A stretch of DNA of 64,000 bases from Henriciella litoralis. Its GTDB lineage: Bacteria > Pseudomonadota > Alphaproteobacteria > Caulobacterales > Hyphomonadaceae. The notes below the pieces were generated by a model that worked only from the letters and a program-made list of their open reading frames with translations, ran no database searches and had not been told where the DNA came from. The DNA lies in assembly GCF_002088935.1 (NCBI RefSeq), contig NZ_NCSS01000004.1, forward strand, positions 496,001 through 560,000, given 5' to 3'. Of this stretch, positions 17,149 to 25,597 are shown one piece after another. The position numbers and the translations under genes were made by a program. The first letter of the stretch is position 1; each line of letters begins with the position of its first letter.

Positions 17149-17925
17149 TCAGGGGCTTGTTTTAACCAAAAACAGCGCGTCCTTCATTGGCCAGGCCTGC
17201 GACAGGTCAAGATCCTTGCAGCCGATGCTGGTCTGGTTTTCGGCGCTTGTGTCAAACCGGCTTGGCGCAATCTCAGGGGCGCGGCAGGGCCGGATGACCA
17301 GCTCATGCCAGGTCTCGGCAATATCGCGGTAAATGACGCGATAGGTAACGCGGCCCGTCCCTTGCGAGATGCCGCGAACTTTCAGGTCGCCCGTATCAAA
17401 GACCAGAGTATCCCGATTGATCTCGGTCCCAACCGACAGAAGGGCTGCGTCAAACCCGCCGGCCGGGGCGCCGTCCTCAACAAAGGAGAGCGCATCTGAA
17501 ATCTCATAAGCAGCATTCAGCCCATCAATCAGGCCTTGCGAGCCTTCCGGCCCGGTCACGGCAAGCACATCCGGCCGCCCGGCCCGCCAGCTGCGATTGC
17601 GCACCTCGTCGAGCCCTTCGACATCATCGGGCCTGAGGGACACAAGGAACACCGCATCCAGCAAGGCAAGGTCATCGCTGGTCAAATTATCCGCCGTTCC
17701 GGCCGGTGTGCCGAAAAGAAGCCGCTTGCCACCGGCAAGGACGAGCAGACAGATTGTGGACTCTTCATGGCTGCAGGGAATGAGCGCGAAATCAGCAGGC
17801 CTGACATCTGGTCGGGGGCTCGAGGCTGGCTCTGGCGCCGCAGGCAGCTGCGTTTCGCCGGGGCCCGCGCCATCACATGCAGCGAGAGCGAGGGCAAACA
17901 ATCCGGCGAGGCAGGCAGGCTTCAT
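17149..17925 (-). CDS. Lipoprotein with a degenerate metallo-beta-lactamase-like fold
   Basis: A 258-residue lipoprotein (lipobox LAAC, Cys17) with a proline-rich linker to about residue 44. The region 93-140 aligns by pattern to RNase Z/arylsulfatase-type MBL proteins, including GPEGSQGLIDGLNAAYEIS. However, where the family carries the zinc motif HxHxDH, this protein has SLRPDDVEGL (97-106), so the metal ligands are gone. It is likely a non-enzymatic envelope protein. It ends six bases before the FAH-family gene's position and shares its strand. The MBL relationship is my pattern reading and needs a profile or structure test. Confidence 0.6.
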   Translation of the reverse strand: MKPACLAGLFALALAACDGAGPGETQLPAAPEPASSPRPDVRPADFALIPCSHEESTICLLVLAGGKRLLFGTPAGTADNLTSDDLALLDAVFLVSLRPDDVEGLDEVRNRSWRAGRPDVLAVTGPEGSQGLIDGLNAAYEISDALSFVEDGAPAGGFDAALLSVGTEINRDTLVFDTGDLKVRGISQGTGRVTYRVIYRDIAETWHELVIRPCRAPEIAPSRFDTSAENQTSIGCKDLDLSQAWPMKDALFLVKTSP

Positions 17926-17931
17926 CGCGGT

Positions 17932-18795
17932 CTAACCGATCCGCGTGTCACCGGGTTCAGCCACAACCCGATTTTCGAGCGTGCCGACACGGTCAATCTC
18001 GATGCGGACGCGGTCTCCGACCTTCAGCCACGCAGGCGGCGTTCGCCCTGCCCCGACGCCAGCCGGCGTCCCGGTAAAGATGACGTCGCCAGGCTCAAGC
18101 GTGAAGGCCGACGTCAAATGCGCGATCTGGTTTCCGATGGTGTGGATCATCTGGCCGAGCGTCGCCTCCTGGCGAAGGTCATCATTGACATAGGCGCGTA
18201 TGCCGAGCCCGTCCAATTCGCCGACCTCGTCTGGCGTCACCAGATAGGGTCCGAAGGGGGCATGGGTATCGAAGCCCTTGCCCATGATCATGGTCGGGCT
18301 CGCTTTCTGCCAGTCACGTACCGAATAGTCACAGCCGCAGGCAAAACCGGCAATGATCTCCATGGCACGGTCTGGCGGGACGTGGCGCGCGCGTTTGCCG
18401 ATGATGACAACCAGCTCTGCCTCATAGTCGAGCTGCGATGAGACTTTTGGCAGATGCACGTCAGCGCCGTGCGCATTTGTGGCCGTTGTCTGCTTGTTGA
18501 ACCATTTTTGGACTTCGGGGGCATCGTTCGAGATGAAGCTGACGCTTTCAGCCACGTGCGCGGCATAGTTCAGACCGATGGCAAGAATTTTCCCCGGCCG
18601 AATGACCGGCGGCAGGTAACGAACATCTTCCAGTTTCACGCGGCGGCCGGACCGCGCCTTGTCTTCCGCGCCGGCCAGATCACCCAGCGTGCGGCTAAGG
18701 CAGCCTTCTTCAAGAAGACACGCCTGACCATCCTCAATCAGGGCGCTCCAGACCTGGCCATCCACTTCTACGTTTGCCCATTTCATACCGCTCAA
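17932..18795 (-). CDS. Fumarylacetoacetate hydrolase (FAH) family protein
   Basis: A 287-residue enzyme of the FAH superfamily, which hydrolyses or decarboxylates/isomerises 2,4-diketo acid-type intermediates in aromatic degradation. The core shows IGLNYAAHVAES, the metal-site segments DYEAELVVIIGKRAR (Glu ligands) and FACGCDYSVRDWQ, a KGFDTHAPFGPYLV loop and GDVIFTGTPAGVG. The exact reaction is unknown; no catabolic cluster surrounds it. It is divergent from the DUF262 gene, with 107 bases shared for both promoters. Confidence 0.88.
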   Translation of the reverse strand: MSGMKWANVEVDGQVWSALIEDGQACLLEEGCLSRTLGDLAGAEDKARSGRRVKLEDVRYLPPVIRPGKILAIGLNYAAHVAESVSFISNDAPEVQKWFNKQTTATNAHGADVHLPKVSSQLDYEAELVVIIGKRARHVPPDRAMEIIAGFACGCDYSVRDWQKASPTMIMGKGFDTHAPFGPYLVTPDEVGELDGLGIRAYVNDDLRQEATLGQMIHTIGNQIAHLTSAFTLEPGDVIFTGTPAGVGAGRTPPAWLKVGDRVRIEIDRVGTLENRVVAEPGDTRIG

Positions 18796-18902
18796 CCTGT
18801 TCTAGAAATATTTTTTGCTTCAAAGCGCATCAGGAGTATTAACTCACGCCTCAGACCGCTATCGATAAAGATTCACGTCTAGAGAGAATTTCGGGGAGTT
18901 CA

Positions 18903-20564
18903 ATGGAGTCAGCGATCCGCGCGCGCGAATGCAGCCTGTCGGACATTTTGGCGCCGGGCACCGAATTGCGCATGCCTCCCTATCAACGCAGCTATGCCTG
19001 GGAGACAGGCGAAGTCCGTGATCTGCTGGGCGACCTTCAATTGGCCGCGCGGGGCAAGAAGGTCCATTTCATCGGCGCCGTGGTGCTGGTCAAAATGGCA
19101 GACGGGACCTTCCTGGTTGTCGATGGCCAGCAGCGCCTGACAACCCTGTCGATGATCATCGCCGTCCTGCGGGACATGGAAACCGATCCCAGATTGCAGG
19201 CGCTCGGCCACGCCATGCTGGGCGATCCAGACCGCGCTTTCCTTGGGAAATCGGACGCGTGGCGGCTGACCCTGAACCATATCGACAACCCCTATTTCCG
19301 CGAAGCTATCCAGACAGAAGGCGCCACGCTGCGCCGTGATATCGAGACCGATGAGAGCTCCAACCACAACCGGATGGAGTCCAATCTTCGCTTTATCGAG
19401 AAATATCTGAAATCCTTCTCGGTGGAGGAACGCCGCAGCCTGTTCGAGACGATCCGCGAGCGCGTGGTGCTCGTGCGCGTCAGCGTGCCGGACTGGGATG
19501 GCGGGTATGATGTGTTTCGCGTGCTCAATACGCGCGGCAAGGCGCCCAACAGCCACGATATCGTGAAGACTGAAATCCTGCAGAAAGCTGATTTCGACGA
19601 GGAAGAGGCCAGCGTCTATTCCCGCGCCTGGCTGGACCATGAATCGACGCTCGGCGGAAACGGGCTGGATGAATTGTTGAACTATATTCGCCAGATCCAT
19701 TCGCGGAGCGCCCGCGGCAAGGTCTCAAGCGAGTTTGCCAAATCCGTGCTGTCGACGGTCGATGCGAAGACCTTTCTCGACGAGGTGATGCCGCGCTACG
19801 TCGAAGCCTATCGCATCATCCTGCGCGGTGATCCCGACTTCGGCGCGCATACAGACCAGGTCCGCACGCCGCTGAACCATCTGAGGCTGCTGGACCACCA
19901 GCTCTGGAAAGTCCCTGCCCTCGCCTACCTCTATCATCACCCAGATGACGGAGAAGGCGCAGCGAAATTCTTCCAGCTATTGGAGCGGTTTGGCTATTGC
20001 ATGATGCTGCATGCCACGAGCAGTAGCGCGCGTCAGAAAATGTATTCACGCCTGACCAAGGCCATCCTCGACAAGAAACCGCTCTATGGCCGCGGCGGTC
20101 CGTTCTATTTTTCACGCGAAGATCAGAAAAAGATCCGCGACCGCATGGTTGGGCGCTTTGGCAATTTTGCGCAAAGACGCGCCATATGCCTTCGCCTGAA
20201 TGCAGCTCTGGAAGGCGGAGAGACGGTGCGCCCGGAGGACGACGCTACGGTGGAGCACGTTCTGCCAAAGGCGGTGCCGGAAGACTCCTTCTGGAATACC
20301 ACGTGGCCGGCAGGTTCAGTCCAGAGGGACCTGTCGGAGACGCTCGGCAACTTCGTGATCGTGCCGCAGCACGTCAATCACGCCGCCGACCGCAAGGATT
20401 TCCGCCAGAAAAAGAAACTCTTCTTCGCAGACGGTGTCCGTGTGTTTTCGCTGACCGAGGATTTGCGCCATCGCAATACCTGGACACCTGAAGACGTGCG
20501 CAATCGCACGGAGGAATTGGTGACCATTCTTATGGATGCGTGGTTTGCTGACTTGGCCCCGTAG
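18903..20564 (+). CDS. DUF262 / DUF1524 (GmrSD-like) protein, putative anti-phage nuclease
   Basis: A 553-residue protein with an N-terminal DUF262 domain: MPPYQRSYAW (24-33) and VDGQQRLTTL (73-82), the ParB-like NTPase/nuclease core. The C-terminal DUF1524 domain has an HNH-type site: VEHVLPKA near residue 450, then LGNFVIVPQHVNHAADR near 480-495. This single-chain order is that of GmrSD type IV restriction enzymes and related defence nucleases, which cut modified phage DNA. No partner gene, methylase or mobile element is adjacent. GGGGAG precedes the ATG by four bases. Composition is like the host. Confidence 0.85.
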   Translation: MESAIRARECSLSDILAPGTELRMPPYQRSYAWETGEVRDLLGDLQLAARGKKVHFIGAVVLVKMADGTFLVVDGQQRLTTLSMIIAVLRDMETDPRLQALGHAMLGDPDRAFLGKSDAWRLTLNHIDNPYFREAIQTEGATLRRDIETDESSNHNRMESNLRFIEKYLKSFSVEERRSLFETIRERVVLVRVSVPDWDGGYDVFRVLNTRGKAPNSHDIVKTEILQKADFDEEEASVYSRAWLDHESTLGGNGLDELLNYIRQIHSRSARGKVSSEFAKSVLSTVDAKTFLDEVMPRYVEAYRIILRGDPDFGAHTDQVRTPLNHLRLLDHQLWKVPALAYLYHHPDDGEGAAKFFQLLERFGYCMMLHATSSSARQKMYSRLTKAILDKKPLYGRGGPFYFSREDQKKIRDRMVGRFGNFAQRRAICLRLNAALEGGETVRPEDDATVEHVLPKAVPEDSFWNTTWPAGSVQRDLSETLGNFVIVPQHVNHAADRKDFRQKKKLFFADGVRVFSLTEDLRHRNTWTPEDVRNRTEELVTILMDAWFADLAP

Positions 20565-20588
20565 GCCTTGTCGTAGCTAGCTAGACGC

Positions 20589-21203
20589 CTAGCTGGTCAG
20601 CGCGCTATTAGCGCTTTCATCTGCGTAAACGTCGGCCATCGTGTCAGCTGACTTTCGGGCCGTATCTATCGCCGCCGCAAAGTCTTTCAGCGCCGCATCA
20701 GCCAGCGCTGCACCGGATTTGTTATCCGCCTCTACGCGCCCCGTTGCTTCGGCAAAGCTGCGATAGGATTTCTGCGCCGTGACCAGCGCGCCCTCAAAGC
20801 TCATCAGATCGGCCCGATCAACAATCCCAGTGGCCAGCACATCGTCAGCCACAGCCTGCAAGGCCGACAGCTCTTGAGTGGCGCGGCGCGCATCGCTGGC
20901 AATCGTCTGATAAACGGCCTGCGCTTTGGCGTCCTTGGTCACGCGCTCTGAATAGGAAACAGGTGTGGGTTCGGAGTTGTCGGACTTGCTGCCGAACAGC
21001 ATCGAGGCGATCCCGGCCAGGCCGCGTGACTCGCCAACCCAGCCTTCTGTCTCTGCCAGGGTCTCAAATTCCGCAGCTGTCTTGCGCATTTCAGATTGTT
21101 CGGCCGTTGCGGTTGTTTCCACAATTGCCTGCTCTGACACCATGGACACAGTCGCACAGCCAGATAGCATCAGAAGCGCCAAACAGCAGAAAATTTTTGT
21201 CAT
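20589..21203 (-). CDS. Lipoprotein of unknown function, helical
   Basis: A 204-residue protein with a clear lipoprotein signal (LMLSGC, Cys near residue 16). The mature part is Ala/Glu/Asp-rich and appears almost wholly alpha-helical, with possible coiled-coil stretches (about 30-55 and 85-190). I do not recognise a family. It converges with the DUF262 gene (24 bases apart) and is divergent from proline iminopeptidase. Confidence 0.65.
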   Translation of the reverse strand: MTKIFCCLALLMLSGCATVSMVSEQAIVETTATAEQSEMRKTAAEFETLAETEGWVGESRGLAGIASMLFGSKSDNSEPTPVSYSERVTKDAKAQAVYQTIASDARRATQELSALQAVADDVLATGIVDRADLMSFEGALVTAQKSYRSFAEATGRVEADNKSGAALADAALKDFAAAIDTARKSADTMADVYADESANSALTS

Positions 21204-21335
21204 CGTTTAATTTCGACCCGCCTCGGTCTCATTCGTTAACAGTTGCGACAATTGCAGATTGGAAATTTTGCGTCCAGTCCCTTATGCCACAATCACTTGA
21301 ACTAAATCTGAACATGCCTCCCGCAAGGTCACCCT

Positions 21336-22292
21336 ATGTTGAAACTTTATCCACCCATTGATGCACGGCGCTCAGGCCGACTGCGCGTTTCCGATCTTCA
21401 TGAGATCTATTGGGAAGAATCAGGCAACCCGGACGGCCTTCCCGTCATCGCCGTCCATGGTGGCCCCGGCGGCGGATCGAGCCCCGAAATGCGCCGCTTC
21501 TTCGATCCGGAACTCTACAGGATCATTCTGTTCGATCAGCGCGGCTGCGGACGCTCAACCCCGCATTCAGAGCTTGAGGGCAATGACACCTGGGCCCTCG
21601 TCGATGACATGGAAAAAATTCGCGAGATGCTGGGCATCGACAAATGGGTCGTCTTTGGCGGCTCGTGGGGCTCGACGCTAGCCCTGTCCTATGCGGTGAC
21701 CCATACCGAACATGTGCACGGACTGATCCTGCGCGGCATCTTCCTCATTACGGAAGCCGAAATTCAGTGGTTCTATCAAGATGGTGCCAGCCGCATTTTC
21801 CCGGACGCTTATGACCGCTATGTCGAACCGATCCCGGAAGAGGAGCGCGGTGACCTGCTTCACGCCTTCCACAAGCGCCTCGTCGGCGACGACCGCAAGG
21901 CCCGCAAGGCGGCGGCCAAGGCCTGGGCCTGCTGGGAAGGCGAGACGATCTCCATCAAGGGTCCGTCCTCGCGGCCTGCGAAGTTCGAGGAAAACGAATT
22001 TGCCGACGCCTTTGCGCGGATCGAGTGCCACTACTTCGTCAATAAGGGCTTTTTCCCCGAAGATGGCTGGCTACTGAAACAGGCCGCCGAGAAGCTTCAG
22101 GGCATGCCCGGCATTATCGTGCACGGCCGCTATGATGTCGTGACGCCGATCGGGACGGCCTGGGCGCTGACCAAGGCATGGCCGGATGCGAAATTGCACA
22201 TTGTGCCGGATGCTGGTCACTCCAGTCTCGACAATGGCATTATCGACCAGCTCATCAGCGCGACGCGGACCTTTGCCAAGAAATTTGGCTAA
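21336..22292 (+). CDS. pip: Proline iminopeptidase
   Basis: A 318-residue alpha/beta-hydrolase of peptidase family S33 that removes N-terminal proline from peptides. It shows the oxyanion segment HGGPGGGSS (about 41-49), FDQRGCGRS, the nucleophile elbow GGSWGSTLAL (Ser near 110), the catalytic Asp in HGRYDVVTP and the His in DAGHS. No signal peptide, so it is cytoplasmic. It has its own upstream region of 132 bases shared with the divergent lipoprotein gene. Confidence 0.95.
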   Translation: MLKLYPPIDARRSGRLRVSDLHEIYWEESGNPDGLPVIAVHGGPGGGSSPEMRRFFDPELYRIILFDQRGCGRSTPHSELEGNDTWALVDDMEKIREMLGIDKWVVFGGSWGSTLALSYAVTHTEHVHGLILRGIFLITEAEIQWFYQDGASRIFPDAYDRYVEPIPEEERGDLLHAFHKRLVGDDRKARKAAAKAWACWEGETISIKGPSSRPAKFEENEFADAFARIECHYFVNKGFFPEDGWLLKQAAEKLQGMPGIIVHGRYDVVTPIGTAWALTKAWPDAKLHIVPDAGHSSLDNGIIDQLISATRTFAKKFG

Positions 22293-22387
22293 TTTCGCTT
22301 CAATTCTTAATCATGCGCTAAGTCAGCGGGCGTATAAACCCTCCTAATTGAGATATGTAATAGTATATCAAAATTAGAGGGATTTAG

Positions 22388-22807
22388 ATGAAACTCGTCG
22401 TAGGTTTAGGACTTGCAGTGATGACCTCTCTTGGCGCGCAGGCTTCTCCCTGCACCAAGACCCACTTCACCTCTGCCAATGGCGACATCTATCTGGAAGC
22501 CGAGACCGCGCTCATTCAAGGCGATGACCCTCAAAGGGTTCTTGATCTGACAGAAGACCTCTGGGGCTCTGATCTTAATTGCTTTGAGCGTGACACAGTG
22601 CGCAGATTGCGCGCGGCAACCTTTGTCGAACTGCAAGATTATAAAAGCGCCATCAACCTGTTGAAGCCGCTCGCTCTGGATGAAAGCCTGCCTGATCAAC
22701 AGCGGGCCGAGACCGCCAATAATCTCGTCGAGCTATATAACCAGCTTGGCCACCCGGAAGACGCAGCACCCTACGCCGAGCTCAGAGACCGGCTGCGGGC
22801 CGACTAA
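22388..22807 (+). CDS. Small exported TPR-like protein
   Basis: A 139-residue protein with a signal peptide (cleavage after LGAQA) and two possible helical-repeat pairs in the mature part (for example RLRAATFVELQDYKSAINLLKPLAL and AETANNLVELYNQLGHPEDA). The pattern suggests one or two tetratricopeptide repeats in the periplasm, i.e. protein binding. Two Cys (in SPCTKTHF and DLNCFER) may form a disulfide. A GAGGG sequence precedes the ATG. Function unknown. Confidence 0.7.
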   Translation: MKLVVGLGLAVMTSLGAQASPCTKTHFTSANGDIYLEAETALIQGDDPQRVLDLTEDLWGSDLNCFERDTVRRLRAATFVELQDYKSAINLLKPLALDESLPDQQRAETANNLVELYNQLGHPEDAAPYAELRDRLRAD

Positions 22808-22877
22808 CGCTGTCCTGACGGCCCAGACTGGGCAGTCAATCGAAGCCGCATCGCTTCGCTGACTTTCACTAGATATG

Positions 22878-22904
22878 AAAAAGGCGCCGCATCGGGCGCC
22901 TTTT
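22878..22904. terminator. Bidirectional Rho-independent terminator
   Basis: ggcgcc (22883-22888) and ggcgcc (22895-22900) form a stem flanked by A5 on the left and T4 on the right, so it can stop transcription on both strands. It lies between the converging TPR-like gene and the SNF symporter gene. Confidence 0.88.
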
Positions 22905-22927
22905 GTCTTTGGGTAATGATGCTCGGC

Positions 22928-24343
22928 CTATTCGGCCGGCAGCTCATTGTTCGGGCCAAGGAAGCTCGTCATGAAGCCGGGCAGCTGAACATTGTATTGT
23001 TGCTGGATCTTGTCGAAGAAGCCGAAGATTAGAATGAAGGCGAGGAAGGCTGGCACAGGCCAGCGCAGCAGGAAACGCCAGACATTCATGATCGTGCCTT
23101 CGCCAATCTCGGTCGCCATCATGTCACGTGACAGGATCCAGCCGGCAAAGATCACGGCCAGAAGCCCGCCAAGCGGCAAGAGGATGTTGCCGGTCACGAA
23201 GTCCATGAAGTCCAGATAGTCAGGGCCAAACACATAAGCAGAGCCAACCAGGAACAGGATCACCCCGATACCGATTGAAGCGCCGAAACGCGTCACGCCC
23301 TGACGTTCCTCCAGCCACGAGACGGACACTTCCATCAGCGAGATCGAGGATGTGAAGGCGGCGAAGAGCGCAAGGCCGAAGAATACGACCGCCATGATCG
23401 CGCCGCCCGGAATAGATCCGAAGGCAACCGGCATGGACACGAAGAAGAGGCTCGGGCCACCGGCAGGGTCGAGACCGGCCGCAAAGACGATCGGGAAGAT
23501 GGCAAAGCCTGCGATCAGAGCGACCAACGTATCGGATCCAGCCACAATCCCGGAAGATTGCGGAATATTCGTGTCACGGGAAAGATACGCCCCGTACGTA
23601 ATCATCAGGCCAACGCCGATACCAATCGAGAAGAAGGCTTGGCCAATCGCTTCCAGGAAGGTGTTGAAACCGACGTCTTCCCATTTCGGCGTTAGAAGAA
23701 ACTTGGCTGCGGCACCAGCGTCGCCATTGGCGAGCGCAAAGCCAACGACGACGACCAGCATAATAAAGAAGGCCGGCATCAGCACGGTTGCGGCTCGTTC
23801 AATGCCGCCCTTTACGCCGCGCCCAACGATCCAGACATTCGCAGCAAGGAAGAGCGCCAGCAGGAACAGGATGTACCATTTCGACGTCATGGGATGCATA
23901 CCAACGCCAATAACGTCATTGAAGTTCTGGCCGGACGCCGCCGCATCCATGCCGGTGAACTTGCCTTGCACGGCCTGCAGCGTGAAAGCTATCAGCCAAG
24001 AGGAAATAACGACATAGAAGCTGAGGATGAAGGTCGCAGTGAGCGTGCCGACCCAGCCGACGATGCCCCAGTTAAGCGATCGATTTTCGGCGCGGGCGAG
24101 CGACTGAACGCCTTCGATGGCCGACATGCCAGACTTACGGCCCATCGCATATTCCGCCATCAGCAACGGCAGACCGATAAAGGCAACGCAGGCCAGATAG
24201 ATCAGAATGAAGGCGCCGCCGCCATTCTCGCCAGCTGTATAGGGAAAGCGCCAGAAATTGCCGAGTCCGACCGACGATCCAACAGCGGCCATGATGAAGC
24301 CGAATTTGGACCCCCAGGTTTCCGTCTTGCGACCAATTTCCAT
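22928..24343 (-). CDS. Sodium-dependent transporter, neurotransmitter:sodium symporter (SNF) family
   Basis: A 471-residue inner-membrane protein with about 11-12 hydrophobic segments. TM1 carries the family's sodium/substrate site signature GLGNFWRFPYTAGENGGGAFILIY, shown here in two parts (GLGNFWRFPY, ENGGGAF). LeuT-type proteins of this family import amino acids or related solutes with Na+. The substrate cannot be assigned. The gene stands alone, ending toward a bidirectional terminator. Confidence 0.93.
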   Translation of the reverse strand: MEIGRKTETWGSKFGFIMAAVGSSVGLGNFWRFPYTAGENGGGAFILIYLACVAFIGLPLLMAEYAMGRKSGMSAIEGVQSLARAENRSLNWGIVGWVGTLTATFILSFYVVISSWLIAFTLQAVQGKFTGMDAAASGQNFNDVIGVGMHPMTSKWYILFLLALFLAANVWIVGRGVKGGIERAATVLMPAFFIMLVVVVGFALANGDAGAAAKFLLTPKWEDVGFNTFLEAIGQAFFSIGIGVGLMITYGAYLSRDTNIPQSSGIVAGSDTLVALIAGFAIFPIVFAAGLDPAGGPSLFFVSMPVAFGSIPGGAIMAVVFFGLALFAAFTSSISLMEVSVSWLEERQGVTRFGASIGIGVILFLVGSAYVFGPDYLDFMDFVTGNILLPLGGLLAVIFAGWILSRDMMATEIGEGTIMNVWRFLLRWPVPAFLAFILIFGFFDKIQQQYNVQLPGFMTSFLGPNNELPAE

Positions 24344-24418
24344 ACTACGTTCCCTCCAGAAATAGATTTGCGCGGAACACTATATAGAGCAGCACAAAGG
24401 TCAACGCTCCGTCGGTAT

Positions 24419-24438
24419 AAGGGGTCAAATTACCCCTT
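24419..24438 (-). terminator. Hairpin overlapping the rodA stop codon, probable end of the mre operon
   Basis: aaggggt (24419-24425) pairs with acccctt (24432-24438) around a six-base loop; on the minus strand the rodA TGA falls between the arms and the stem is followed by ATACC. The U-run is short, so it is a weak intrinsic terminator at best. Confidence 0.45.
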
Positions 24439-25597
24439 GGGCCGACATTCGCTCATCGCGTCCGAGATGCACTGATAGCAGGATTCCGAAACATGCCATC
24501 GTGGTGAACATCACCGTGCCACCATAGGAGATCAGCGGCAACGGCACACCGACCACGGGGACAAGGCCAAGGACCATCGCAACATTGAAAAGGATAAAGA
24601 AGGCGACCGTGGCAACACACCCAACGGCCGCGAAGCGTCCAAAGAGGCTTGCTGAGCGTCCGGCAATATAGAGGCCCCAGGCGAGGATGATGGCCCAGAG
24701 AAGCAACAGGCCCGTCGCGCCAAGGAACCCGAATTCCTCAGCAATAACAGTGAGGATAAAGTCGGTTTGCTGCTCGGGAATATAATCGAGCTGGGCCTGA
24801 ATGCCCTCCATGAAGCCCCGGCCCTGCCAGCCGCCGGAGCCGATGGCAATCTTTGCCTGCTCGATCTGATAGCCATCATCGAGCGCATTGACGCTTTGCC
24901 CCGTCAATTGCGCGAGGAAAGTGTTTACCCGTTCCTGCTGATACGGCTCGAGCACGAATGTGTAGACCGGCCAGAGACTGGCAACACCAGCGACGAAGAC
25001 GGCGATGATGATCCGGTAGTAAAGCCCCGCCAGAAAAATCAGAACGCCGCCGGACGCAAATAGCGCAAGCGTTGTCCCGAGGTCTGGCTGTTTGAAGATG
25101 AGCGCCGCCGGAACGAGGATCATAAGAAGTGGCGGCAGGTGGATCAGGACCCGGCTCGACTGAAAGTTCAGATGGTAGTGATAATACCGGGCCAGCGCCA
25201 AAGTGAGCGCAAGCTTCATGAACTCCGATGGCTGGACCGCAATTGGCCCCAGCGGCAGCCAGCGCTGGGAACCACCGCGGGTAATGCCGAACAATTCCAC
25301 GCCGATCAGCATGGCAAGCGTCACGAAATAGGCAGGCCATGACGCTTTCAGCCAGACCCCGATAGGCACCAGCGCGATGATGAACATGATGACGATCGCA
25401 GCGCAGAAGCGGATCGCATGGCGCGCCGGAAGCGCTGCCTCTGACGGGTTTGTGAAGGTGGCGCTATAAAGCGCGGCGGTGCCGATGCAGGCAACGCTGA
25501 CCAGCATGAGGATTAGCCCCCATGGCAGTTCGCCCAGTGTGCTGGCGAATGTGCGGTCCTCGAACCGGATGGCAGATGCGCGCGCAGCGCGTGCCAT
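24425..25597 (-). CDS. rodA: Rod-shape SEDS peptidoglycan glycosyltransferase RodA
   Basis: RodA polymerises glycan strands for side-wall elongation with PBP2. The 390-residue protein has about ten TM helices and SEDS motifs such as QPDLGTTLALFASGGVLIF in parts, GRGFMEGIQAQLDYIPEQQTDFI and PLISYGGTVM. I start at ATG 25597, which shares one base with the PBP2 stop (TGATG); the longer frame upstream lies inside the PBP2 gene. It is the last gene of the mreBCD-mrdA-rodA unit. Confidence 0.95.
   Translation of the reverse strand: MARAARASAIRFEDRTFASTLGELPWGLILMLVSVACIGTAALYSATFTNPSEAALPARHAIRFCAAIVIMFIIALVPIGVWLKASWPAYFVTLAMLIGVELFGITRGGSQRWLPLGPIAVQPSEFMKLALTLALARYYHYHLNFQSSRVLIHLPPLLMILVPAALIFKQPDLGTTLALFASGGVLIFLAGLYYRIIIAVFVAGVASLWPVYTFVLEPYQQERVNTFLAQLTGQSVNALDDGYQIEQAKIAIGSGGWQGRGFMEGIQAQLDYIPEQQTDFILTVIAEEFGFLGATGLLLLWAIILAWGLYIAGRSASLFGRFAAVGCVATVAFFILFNVAMVLGLVPVVGVPLPLISYGGTVMFTTMACFGILLSVHLGRDERMSAQGVI

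Noticed and set aside
18796..22300. Multi-gene defence island around the DUF262 gene
   Set aside because: Neighbours are an FAH hydrolase, a lipoprotein and proline iminopeptidase; none is a defence component.
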